DNA of 64,000 nt from Rhodocyclaceae bacterium. GTDB lineage: Bacteria; Pseudomonadota; Gammaproteobacteria; Burkholderiales; Rhodocyclaceae. Below the pieces are notes generated by a model, which worked only from the letters and a program-made list of their open reading frames with translations, had not been told where the DNA came from and searched no databases. Below are positions 56,504 to 64,000 of the stretch, piece by piece. The position numbers and the translations under genes are program-made. The stretch is from the NCBI GenBank assembly GCA_018261935.1, contig JAGTRP010000006.1, forward strand, positions 62,001 to 126,000, read 5' to 3'. Within the stretch, counting starts at the first letter, position 1. Each line of letters begins with the position of its first letter.

Positions 56504-57228
56504 AAGCCATCCTTCTTGCCGCCGGCCGCGGCAGCCGCATGAAAGACCTGACGGACGACCGGCCCAAGTGCCTGGTGGAAATCCACGGCAAACCCTTGCT
56601 GGAGTGGCAGCGGGCCGCGTTGAAGGAAGCCGGCATCGACGAAATCGGAATCGTCACCGGTTATCGGCGCGAAATGCTTGCCAACCGCGGCATGCGGGAA
56701 TTTAATAATCCCCGCTGGGAACAGACCAACATGGTCACCTCCCTCGCCTGTGCCCAAGACTGGCTGGAGAATGAGCCCTGCATCGTCAGTTATTCCGACA
56801 TTTTCTATTCGGCGGATGCCGTCCGGACGCTGATGCGGAGCGACGCCGCCCTGGCGATCACTTACGACCCGGACTGGCGGCAACTTTGGGAAAAGCGCTT
56901 TGCCGACCCTCTTCTCGATGCTGAAACCTTCCGCCTCAATCCGGACGGCACGCTTGCGGAAATCGGCAGCCAGCCCCAGACCCTGGGCGAAATCGAGGGC
57001 CAATACATGGGTTTGCTGCGGATTTCCCCCGCTGCCTGGGCCGAGATTCGACGGATCAGAACAGCACTGCCCCAAGAATGGCAGGATCGGATGCACATGA
57101 CCGGCACCTTGCAGCGGGTGATCGAAGCCGGGCGTATCCCCATCGTTCCCCTCCCCTACCGGGGAGAATGGGGCGAGGTAGATTCCGCCGAAGACCTGCT
57201 GGCATACCGAAGCACACACGAGGGCTGA
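56500..57228 (+). CDS. Nucleotidyltransferase, CTP:phosphoglutamine cytidylyltransferase (Cj1416-type)
   Basis: This 242-residue protein begins MKAILLAAGRGSRMKDL. The glycine-rich NTP-binding loop and DRPKCLVEIHGKPLLEW are typical of sugar-1-phosphate nucleotidyltransferases. Cj1416 uses the same fold to join CTP and L-glutamine phosphate. No hexapeptide acyltransferase tail is present, as expected for a small cytidylyltransferase. The ATG overlaps the hydrolase stop by 4 bases. A conventional nucleotide-sugar role is the alternative reading of the isolated sequence; the operon context favours the phosphoramidate role. Confidence 0.75.
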   Translation: MKAILLAAGRGSRMKDLTDDRPKCLVEIHGKPLLEWQRAALKEAGIDEIGIVTGYRREMLANRGMREFNNPRWEQTNMVTSLACAQDWLENEPCIVSYSDIFYSADAVRTLMRSDAALAITYDPDWRQLWEKRFADPLLDAETFRLNPDGTLAEIGSQPQTLGEIEGQYMGLLRISPAAWAEIRRIRTALPQEWQDRMHMTGTLQRVIEAGRIPIVPLPYRGEWGEVDSAEDLLAYRSTHEG

Positions 57229-57233
57229 ATATT

Positions 57234-58169
57234 ATGAGAGTACTCATCGTTGGCGGCGCCGGCTTCCTCGGCAGCGGCATTGCCAGAGCGTGCGTCTCGG
57301 CCGGACACGAGGTTCGCGTTTTCACCCGGCCTACGCGCTCCTTGGTCCGCCTGGAAGACATCTTGAGCGATATCGACGTGGTCCACGGCGATTTCATGGA
57401 TGACCATGCGATCAGCGAAGCCCTCGTCGGCATGGATACGGTAGTGCACTCCCTGTCCACCACCTTTCCCAAGACGGTCATCGCCTCTGCTGCCTACGAT
57501 GTCATGTCCAACCTGCTGCCCACCATCCGCCTAGTGGATAGCTGCCTGAGGCAGGATGTTCGCAACATTGTCTATCTATCTTCCGGAGGAACCGTCTACG
57601 GCCAGGCCCAGTACCTCCCCATCGACGAAGATCATCCCCGCAACCCGCTCAGCCTCTATGGCCTCTCCAAACTGACCATAGAAAATTACCTGCACTTCAT
57701 CGCCCAGAGCCAGAACCTTGCGGTCAAGACACTGCGCATCGGCAATCCCTACGGGATAGAACAGAACATCTACGGCGTCCAGGGGATCGTTGGCGTGGCC
57801 CTGGGGGCCATGTTGCGCCAGCGGCCCTTCACGATATTCGGGGATGGTGGCAACGTCCGGGATTACATCGCCGCTGAAGATGTCTTCAAGGCCGTCCTGG
57901 CCGCCATCGAATATCCCCGGTCATTGATCGCCAACATCGGTACCGGCCGCGGCACCTCCATCCTGGAACTCCTGAAGTTGATCCAGGAGGCCGCCAATTG
58001 TCTGCCACTGGAGGTCCGCCATCTCCCTGACCGCGGTATCGACGTGCGGGAAAACGTTCTCGATTCCAGCTTGGCCCGGCGGACGCTGGACTGGTCTCCC
58101 GCCATCATGCTCGAAGAAGGAATCGCCAAAGTGGTGGATGAATTCTGGGCCCTCCATCATCGGGATTGA
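57234..58169 (+). CDS. NAD-dependent epimerase/dehydratase (GalE-like)
   Basis: This 311-residue extended SDR has GGAGFLGSG at residues 7-15 for NAD binding. The catalytic Tyr142-x3-Lys146 lies in SLYGLSKLTIENYL, and VYLSSGGTVYG precedes it. Family members interconvert or dehydrate UDP- or GDP-sugars. The substrate is not inferable. It follows the cytidylyltransferase by 5 bases and probably supplies a sugar nucleotide for the glycan built by the surrounding glycosyltransferases. Confidence 0.88.
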   Translation: MRVLIVGGAGFLGSGIARACVSAGHEVRVFTRPTRSLVRLEDILSDIDVVHGDFMDDHAISEALVGMDTVVHSLSTTFPKTVIASAAYDVMSNLLPTIRLVDSCLRQDVRNIVYLSSGGTVYGQAQYLPIDEDHPRNPLSLYGLSKLTIENYLHFIAQSQNLAVKTLRIGNPYGIEQNIYGVQGIVGVALGAMLRQRPFTIFGDGGNVRDYIAAEDVFKAVLAAIEYPRSLIANIGTGRGTSILELLKLIQEAANCLPLEVRHLPDRGIDVRENVLDSSLARRTLDWSPAIMLEEGIAKVVDEFWALHHRD

Positions 58170-58196
58170 CTTCGACCATTTCACCTTTTCGCCTCT

Positions 58197-60914
58197 ATGT
58201 CCGCTACCCCCGCCGGTTCCGACCCCTATCAAGAGTGGATTCTTTCCCACTCGTTCCAGACCCGTGACGGCGTCGACTTCGAGGCGCGTATCGCGACCTG
58301 GGAAACGCCGCCCCGCTTTCACCTCGCCGTGGCCCACGATACGGCTTCAACCCAGGATCTTTCCCGGAGCCTCCAAGCCCTGGCGGGGCAGTACTATCCC
58401 CATTTGTTCGTCACGGTGGCCTCTCCCCTACCCGCTCCGGCAGGCCTGCCTGCCGACCGGCTGGCGTGGATACAGGCAGGCGATTCCTGGAGCGCCGCTG
58501 GGCAAGCCCTCTTGTCCGAGCCGGATGCGACCTGGGTCGGCCTCTTGCGCGCGGGGGACGCAATTGCGCCCCACGCCCTTCTCGCCCTGGCGGAGCACAT
58601 CGTCTCCAATCCCGGACTGGCTGCCATCTACACGGACGAGGACATCCTGGAGGACGATGGCAAGCGCCATTCCCCGCGCTTCAAGCCTGACTTCGACTTG
58701 GAACTCCTGCGATCAGCCAACTATCTGGGGGGCCTCATCCTAGCCCGTCGCCAGGCTTGGCATGCAGCAGGAGGATGGCAGCATTTCCCACAGCAAAGCG
58801 ACGAGTTCGATCTGGCCCTGCGCCTGAGCGAAATCCTGAACCCCGATGCCATCGGCCATCATGCCGATCTGCTGTACCATCGCCACGCCAGCCACCCGGC
58901 CCAAAGCCTGGAGGATGCGGCAAACCGGGAGCGCCTGGATTGCGTCAACCAGCATCTGCAGCGCAGTGACAGCGGCGCCTCCGCTGTGGCGGGACTACTC
59001 CCTGGAACGATCCGCGTTCTATATCCCCTGCCAGCGACCCCACGGGTCTCCGTCATCATCCCGACCCGAGACCAGTTTGCCCTGCTCGAACGATGCGTTG
59101 ATACCCTGCTGAGCCAGACCAAGTATCCGGATTTCGAGGTCCTGATCGTGGACAACGGCAGCCGCGATCCGACGGCCTGCGCCTATCTGGAGGGCATCGC
59201 CCGGTTGGGAGACCCTCGCATCCGGGTCATTGCCTACGATTTGCCCTTTAACTTCTCCGCCATGAACAATCTGGCAGCCCGGGAAGCCACGGGCTCCCTG
59301 CTGCTCTTGCTCAACAACGACACGGCCGTGCTGCACGAGGACTGGCTGGACGAGATGGTCTCCCTGGCGCTGCAGCCGGCAGTCGGCGCGGTAGGCGCCC
59401 GGCTGCTGCACCCTGACGGGACGATACAGCACGCGGGGGTTGTCCTGGGTCTGGCCGGGCCCGCGGAGCATCCGTTCATAGGCTGGCCCAACGACAGACC
59501 CAGCGTCCTCCATCGCACCCATGCAAGCCAACAATTTTCGGCCGTAACCGCCGCCTGCATGCTCATCTCCAAGGAGCTCTACATGAGCGTAGGCGGGATG
59601 GATGAGGACAATTTCAAGGTCTCCTACAACGACGTCGACCTCTGCCTGAAAGTGAAGGCCCGGGGCAAGCGCATCTTATGGACCCCCTATGCCACGCTTC
59701 TGCATGAGGGCTCGGCCACCCAGCGCCAAGGAGAACAGGCCGCCCCCCCAAGCCCGGAAAAGCTTGCCCGGTTCGCAACCGAACAGGAAGCCATGTACCG
59801 GCGCTGGCTGCCGCACCTGACTCGCGACCCTGCCCACAATCCCAATCTCAGCCTATCGAACCGCGATGTGGTACCGGAACCGGAAGCAGCGCTGTCCTCG
59901 AATCCGACCCCTTGGAACCCCCGCCCCCGGCTCCTCGTACACCCCATCGACCAGACCGGCTCCGGCGAATATCGCATCCTGGCCCCCTCGCGGGCTCTGC
60001 ACAATGCCGGACGATGCCGCGGTTACGCCAGCCAGCGCTTCTTCAGCCCGGTGGAGATCGCCAAGGCGGAGCTGGATTCCATAGTCATTCAGCATCCCAC
60101 CTCGGCCCGGCACCTCACGGCATTGGAAATCTATCGTCGCTATTCGGGTGCCCGATGCATTGTCGAGATTGACGACCTGATAACCGATATTCCTCGCTCC
60201 AGCCCCCATTACCGGATTCTGGGCAAAGAGGCCGGCACTCGATTCCGCCAGGCCCTGGAAATAGCCGACCAGCTCGTGGTCTCAACCCAGCCTTTGGCGG
60301 AAGCCTTCGGCTGCTGGGCCCGCGAGGTCGTGGTCCAGCCCAACCGGCTGGAGCGGAGCCGCTGGGGAGGAGTGAAAGCCCAGCCGAGGACCGGCAGCCG
60401 AAAACCCCGAGTCGGCTGGACCGGCAGCAACAGCCATGTGGGCGACCTGCGCCTTCTGCTCCCGGTCGTAAAGAAGCTGGCAAGAGAGGTGGATTGGGTA
60501 TTTTTCGGCCTGTGCCTGCCCGAATTGAAGCCGTATGCGGCGGAAATGCACCCTCCCGTCGCCATGGCCGAATATCCGCGCAAGCTGGCCGAACTGGGGC
60601 TGGATGTGGCTATCGCACCGCTCGAAATCCATCCTTTCAACGAAGCCAAGAGTGCCCTGAAAATCCTTGAGTACGGCATCCTGGGCTACCCGGTCGTGTG
60701 CACCGATATCCTGCCCTACCAGGGAGCCTTTCCGGTAACCAGGGTCCGGAATGCCGAACAGTGCTGGATTTCCGCCATCCGCGACCTGGCTCTGGACCCT
60801 GTCCGGCGAGTAGAAGAAGGCCGAGCGCTTCAGGCCCATATCCAAGCCTACGGGATGCTGGAGGACCGGCTCGAGGAATGGGCCGGTGCCTGGCTGCCCC
60901 AGGGCGGAAGATAG
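58197..60914 (+). CDS. Multidomain glycosyltransferase (GT2 tandem + GT4-like C-terminus)
   Basis: This 905-residue protein has a degenerate GT2-like region at about 40-200 and a second, complete GT2 domain near 280-510. The latter shows RVSVIIPTRDQFALLERCV, LLLNNDTAVLHEDWLDEM (DxD-type) and VSYNDVDLCLKVKARG. A GT4-like C-terminal part follows after about residue 580 (RLLVHPIDQTGSGEYRILAP, VGWTGSNSHVGDLRLLLPV, ALKILEYGILGYPVVCTD). It is the last gene of the operon before flagellin 2. Two-headed enzymes of this type build O-antigen or flagellar glycans. Confidence 0.87.
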   Translation: MSATPAGSDPYQEWILSHSFQTRDGVDFEARIATWETPPRFHLAVAHDTASTQDLSRSLQALAGQYYPHLFVTVASPLPAPAGLPADRLAWIQAGDSWSAAGQALLSEPDATWVGLLRAGDAIAPHALLALAEHIVSNPGLAAIYTDEDILEDDGKRHSPRFKPDFDLELLRSANYLGGLILARRQAWHAAGGWQHFPQQSDEFDLALRLSEILNPDAIGHHADLLYHRHASHPAQSLEDAANRERLDCVNQHLQRSDSGASAVAGLLPGTIRVLYPLPATPRVSVIIPTRDQFALLERCVDTLLSQTKYPDFEVLIVDNGSRDPTACAYLEGIARLGDPRIRVIAYDLPFNFSAMNNLAAREATGSLLLLLNNDTAVLHEDWLDEMVSLALQPAVGAVGARLLHPDGTIQHAGVVLGLAGPAEHPFIGWPNDRPSVLHRTHASQQFSAVTAACMLISKELYMSVGGMDEDNFKVSYNDVDLCLKVKARGKRILWTPYATLLHEGSATQRQGEQAAPPSPEKLARFATEQEAMYRRWLPHLTRDPAHNPNLSLSNRDVVPEPEAALSSNPTPWNPRPRLLVHPIDQTGSGEYRILAPSRALHNAGRCRGYASQRFFSPVEIAKAELDSIVIQHPTSARHLTALEIYRRYSGARCIVEIDDLITDIPRSSPHYRILGKEAGTRFRQALEIADQLVVSTQPLAEAFGCWAREVVVQPNRLERSRWGGVKAQPRTGSRKPRVGWTGSNSHVGDLRLLLPVVKKLAREVDWVFFGLCLPELKPYAAEMHPPVAMAEYPRKLAELGLDVAIAPLEIHPFNEAKSALKILEYGILGYPVVCTDILPYQGAFPVTRVRNAEQCWISAIRDLALDPVRRVEEGRALQAHIQAYGMLEDRLEEWAGAWLPQGGR

Positions 60915-60930
60915 AAATTCAAACTAGTCC

Positions 60931-60957
60931 TAAAGTTCCGGGAACTGTGGCCGTTAA
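60931..60957 (+). promoter_or_regulatory. Sigma-28 (FliA)-type promoter of flagellin 2
   Basis: TAAAGTTC (60931-60938), 11 bases, then GCCGTTAA (60950-60957) matches the flagellar consensus TAAAGTTT-N11-GCCGATAA with two mismatches and exact spacing. It lies 90 bases upstream of the flagellin 2 ATG, in a short A+T-rich region. Confidence 0.85.
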
Positions 60958-61046
60958 GGATTATGAAAGGATTGGATTCATCGCTAGCCGTTACGTTGGT
61001 GGCGATCTTCCAAATACGATCAAGTCAATTTCCATAGGAGAGGATC

Positions 61047-62576
61047 ATGGCACAAGTCATCAACACCAACGTTCAATCCCTGAACGCTCAGCGCAACATG
61101 AGCACGTCCCAGAACTCCTTGGCCACCTCGCTGCAGCGCCTGTCTTCCGGCTTGCGCATCAACAGCGCCAAGGACGACGCCGCCGGCCTCGCGATCTCCG
61201 AGCGTTTCACCGCCCAGATCCGCGGTCTGGACCAGGCCCGCCGCAACGCCAACGACGGCATTTCCCTGTCGCAAACGGCTGAAGGCGCTCTCCAATCCTC
61301 CGGCGACGTCCTGCAGCGGATCCGCGAGCTGGCGGTTCAGTCCTCCAACGCCACCAACTCCGCTTCCGACCGCCAGGCCCTCAACGCCGAAGTCACCCAA
61401 CTGACCGCGGAACTGGACCGCATCGCCAAGACCACCGAGTTCAACGGCCAGAAGCTCCTCGACGGCTCCCTGGGCTCCGCCACCTTCCAGGTGGGCGCCA
61501 ACGCCGGCCAGACCATCCAGGCCACTACCGCCAACTTCTCGACCAATCAATACGGCAACTACCGGATGGGTTCCCTGGCTGCCACCGCCACCAGCACCCG
61601 GGGTGACCTGACCATCGGCACCGGCACCACCGGTACCAACCAATCCACTGCCGCCACCGCGGCCGGCTACACCCCCGGCACGGCCCCGACCAGCGCCATC
61701 CAGGGCGACACCCTGACCCTGAACGGTGCCGTCGGCAGCAAGGGCATCACCATCACCGCCGGCGACAGCGCCAAGACTGTCGCCACCAACATCAATGCGC
61801 AGACCGGCCTGACCGGCGTCACGGCCAGCGCCAAGACCGAAATTGATGTTACCGCCATGAACGCCAACAGCACTTACAAGCTGGACGTCTTCTCGAACAA
61901 TACGACCGCCGTCACCGTGTCCTTCACGGTGGGCGCCGCCGTGAATGGCGACGGCCTGGCTGCCGCGGTCAATGCCTTCAACGATGTCAGTTCCAAGACC
62001 GGCGTCACCGCCCGGGTCAACGATGCGGGCACCGGCATCACCCTGCTCAACGCCAGCGGCGAGAATATCGCCGTCGGCAACGCCGCTTCCGGCTCCAACA
62101 CCCTCTCGGTTGGCGGCATATCTGTGACCGCCAGCAACGGCACCATTGTGAATGGCCAGCTCACCCTCGATTCCGACAAGAGCTTCAGCTACGCCAACAC
62201 CAAAGGCGCGACCACTTCTGCCTCCTACTTCAGTGGCACCAGCTCGGCAGCCCAACTGCAGAAGGCGAGCGATCTGGACGTCAGCTCCGTCGATGCGGCC
62301 CAGCGCACCCTGGCCATCGTCGATGCCGCTCTCTCTTCCGTCAATGGCCAGCGCGCCAAGTTCGGCGCCCTGCAGTCCCGCTTCGAGACCACCATCGCCA
62401 ACCTGCAGACCAGCACGGAAAACCTGTCGGCCTCCCGCTCCCGGATTCGCGATGCGGACTTCGCGGCGGAAACCGCCAACCTGACCCGGTCCCAGATCCT
62501 GCAGCAGGCCGGTACGGCGATGCTGGCCCAGGCGAACAGCCTGCCGCAGAACGTGCTGAGCCTGCTCCGCGGTTAA
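61047..62576 (+). CDS. fliC: Flagellin (copy 2)
   Basis: This 509-residue flagellin is very similar to copy 1 at both ends: [20 protein letters not shown] at the start and [19 protein letters not shown] near the end, finishing [11 protein letters not shown]. The central domain is also Ser/Thr/Gly-rich (about residues 170-395) and differs from copy 1 by substitutions and small indels. AGGAGA precedes the ATG. Two same-strand copies 16-18 kb apart are substrates for homologous recombination. It is likely to be a major filament subunit under FliA control. Confidence 0.97.
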   Translation: MAQVINTNVQSLNAQRNMSTSQNSLATSLQRLSSGLRINSAKDDAAGLAISERFTAQIRGLDQARRNANDGISLSQTAEGALQSSGDVLQRIRELAVQSSNATNSASDRQALNAEVTQLTAELDRIAKTTEFNGQKLLDGSLGSATFQVGANAGQTIQATTANFSTNQYGNYRMGSLAATATSTRGDLTIGTGTTGTNQSTAATAAGYTPGTAPTSAIQGDTLTLNGAVGSKGITITAGDSAKTVATNINAQTGLTGVTASAKTEIDVTAMNANSTYKLDVFSNNTTAVTVSFTVGAAVNGDGLAAAVNAFNDVSSKTGVTARVNDAGTGITLLNASGENIAVGNAASGSNTLSVGGISVTASNGTIVNGQLTLDSDKSFSYANTKGATTSASYFSGTSSAAQLQKASDLDVSSVDAAQRTLAIVDAALSSVNGQRAKFGALQSRFETTIANLQTSTENLSASRSRIRDADFAAETANLTRSQILQQAGTAMLAQANSLPQNVLSLLRG

Positions 62577-62603
62577 TCCACAAGGTAGTTGAGGCATAAT
62601 GGA

Positions 62604-62633
62604 CGGCGCGGTAGCGGACAAGCTACCGCGCCG
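62604..62633 (+). terminator. Hairpin between flagellin 2 and flaG
   Basis: CGGCGCGGTAGC (62604-62615) and GCTACCGCGCCG (62622-62633) pair over 12 bp around a 6-base loop. No T-run follows, so it may terminate only partly or protect the flagellin mRNA end. Confidence 0.6.
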
Positions 62634-62661
62634 CTTCGCCTTGTAAGCACAAGGAGGAACC

Positions 62662-63045
62662 ATGAGCATCCAATCCGTAGGCAGCCTTCAGGTCGGAACA
62701 TCCGTGCCTGGCAGTGTCACCCCCATCGGCAAGAACGAGTCGCCCGCTGTTCCGCTGCAGTCCGGTATTGACCGGAGCGCCGCCAGCCCCGCCAAATCCA
62801 ATCAGCAAGCACAGCCGGCCGGCCGGGAACAGGTGGAAGAAGCGGTCAGGCAAATCAAGGACTTCGTCCAACCCATCAACGACAGCATCCAGTTTTCCCT
62901 GGACGAGGATACCGGCATCACCGTCGTCAAGGTCGTCGACCTGCAAACCAAGGAAGTGTTGCGCCAGATTCCATCCGAAGAGGCGATCAACATCGCCAAA
63001 ACTCTCGATAAGCTGAAGGGCTTGCTGATCCACAGCAAGGCATAA
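62662..63045 (+). CDS. flaG: FlaG-family protein
   Basis: This 127-residue protein has the FlaG C-terminal domain (about residues 55-122). Conserved segments are IQFSLDEDTGITVVKVVDLQ and EVLRQIPSEEAINIAKTLDK. FlaG affects flagellar filament length in several genera. It lies between flagellin and fliD as in many proteobacteria. AGGAGG precedes the ATG. Confidence 0.92.
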   Translation: MSIQSVGSLQVGTSVPGSVTPIGKNESPAVPLQSGIDRSAASPAKSNQQAQPAGREQVEEAVRQIKDFVQPINDSIQFSLDEDTGITVVKVVDLQTKEVLRQIPSEEAINIAKTLDKLKGLLIHSKA

Positions 63046-63096
63046 GTCTTGCTTGCAGACAGCTGATCAAATGCAAGTTTCGGAAAGGAGATTGCC

Positions 63097-64000
63097 ATGA
63101 CCATTTCATCATTGGGAGCCGGCTCCGGCCTGGACCTCAGCGGCATCCTCAACAGCCTGATGCAGGTCGAGCAGCAACCCCTGGTCAACCTGCAGCGAAA
63201 GGAAGCATCCTACCAGGCCAGGATTTCCGCCCTGGGCTCCCTCAAGGGCGCGCTTTCCTCCTTGCAGTCAGCGGCCTCCGGACTGCTGCCCTCGACTGGC
63301 CAGACGGCGGCGCAAAAATACGCCTCCTTTTCAGCCGCCGTGGCCGACTCGACGATCGCTTCGGCATCGGCCTCCTCGTCGGCGGTTCCAGGCGTCTATT
63401 CACTGGAAGTCTCCTCCTTGGCGCAGAGCCAGCGCCTTGCCACCGCCACGCCAGGATCTCCGCCCGCCAGCCCTTACGCCAATGCCAGCGCCACGATCGA
63501 TCAAGGCATATTGACCATCGAACTCGGCAAGCTTGACGCCGGCACCTACACCGCCGATTCCGCCCGCAAATTGACCATCACCATCGATGCCACCAACAAC
63601 ACCCTGGGCGGCTTGCGGGATGCCATCAACGCGGCCAATGGCGGCGTCTCGGCAACGATTGTCAGCGGCACCGCAGGAGCCCAGCTGGTCCTGAGCAGCA
63701 AGGATTCGGGCACCAGCAATGTCATGAAGCTTTCCGGCCTGAACGGATTCACCTTCGACCCGACGACAGGGACAGGCGCTCTCACCCAGGATGCGGCCCA
63801 GGGCGGACGGGGAGCTCAGAACGCACAGTTCACCCTGAACGGCATTGCCGCGACCAGCAGCACCAACACGGTCACAGGAGTCCTCGACGGCGTGACGCTG
63901 ACCCTCGCCAAGACCAATGTGGGCAGCCCGACCAATGTCACCGTCAGCAAGGATTCCACCAGCGCCGCCAGCAAAGCCCTCAACGCGTTCATCAAGAGCT
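63097..64000 (+). CDS. fliD: Flagellar hook-associated protein 2 / filament cap (partial)
   Basis: The frame starts MTISSLGAGSGLDLSGILNS after AAAGGAG and stays open to the window's end, giving 301 residues. The FliD N-terminal motif GLDLSGILNSLMQVEQQPL is clear. FliD caps the growing filament and helps flagellin fold. Small insertion-like Ser/Thr-rich segments occupy the visible middle part. The C-terminus is outside the window. Confidence 0.95.
   Translation, partial: MTISSLGAGSGLDLSGILNSLMQVEQQPLVNLQRKEASYQARISALGSLKGALSSLQSAASGLLPSTGQTAAQKYASFSAAVADSTIASASASSSAVPGVYSLEVSSLAQSQRLATATPGSPPASPYANASATIDQGILTIELGKLDAGTYTADSARKLTITIDATNNTLGGLRDAINAANGGVSATIVSGTAGAQLVLSSKDSGTSNVMKLSGLNGFTFDPTTGTGALTQDAAQGGRGAQNAQFTLNGIAATSSTNTVTGVLDGVTLTLAKTNVGSPTNVTVSKDSTSAASKALNAFIKS

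Overview
The window comes from a GC-rich, flagellated, sulfur-oxidising bacterium. The combination of soxYZAXB, a sat-aprBA-tusA operon, an initiator tRNA and flagellins of proteobacterial type points to a betaproteobacterium (Rhodocyclales or a related sulfur-oxidising order). That placement is inference from gene content and general sequence character, not from a phylogenetic test.

Layout. 1-6.3 kb: end of a DUF805 membrane protein, a membrane diguanylate cyclase, pyruvate:ferredoxin oxidoreductase NifJ and a small secreted protein with two 37-residue curlin-like repeats. 6.3-14.2 kb (minus strand): a type I restriction-modification operon, hsdR - AAA ATPase - hsdM - hsdS. 14.3-17.5 kb (minus): chemoreceptor, YigI-type thioesterase, Cys-cluster protein. 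17.6-26.9 kb: sulfur metabolism, with tusA-sat-aprB-aprA on the minus strand and, divergently, soxYZAXB followed by a small ABM-like protein and a stand-alone CZB zinc-sensor domain. A 7-bp-arm palindrome lies in the divergent promoter region. 27-32 kb: initiator tRNA-Met, a ParA-like ATPase, an IclR regulator, a PilZ protein, an unusual tRNA-Thr-like gene and a cytosolic diguanylate cyclase.

32-64 kb is a flagellin and surface-glycan island. It begins with an A+T-richer, probably acquired block (SDR, two DegT-like aminotransferases, FemAB-like and GNAT acyltransferases, methyltransferase, beta-propeller glycosidase-like protein). Two divergent TPR-O-GlcNAc-transferase-like (SPINDLY) proteins follow, then flagellin 1, a tightly coupled 15-kb operon, flagellin 2, flaG and the start of fliD. 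Flagellin 1 has a sigma-54-like and flagellin 2 a sigma-28-like promoter.

The most interesting part is 49.8-57.2 kb. Five consecutive, overlapping genes correspond by family to the Campylobacter jejuni O-methyl phosphoramidate (MeOPN) pathway: CysC-like CDP-amidate kinase (Cj1415), methyltransferase, L-glutamine kinase (Cj1418), gamma-glutamyl-CDP-amidate hydrolase (Cj1417) and CTP:phosphoglutamine cytidylyltransferase (Cj1416). They are preceded by two sulfotransferase-fold proteins that could use the 3'-phosphorylated nucleotide donor. Their position between two flagellin genes suggests a phosphoramidate-decorated (or, alternatively, sulfated) flagellin or cell-surface glycan in a sulfur bacterium. 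I saw no insertion sequence, prophage or CRISPR array.
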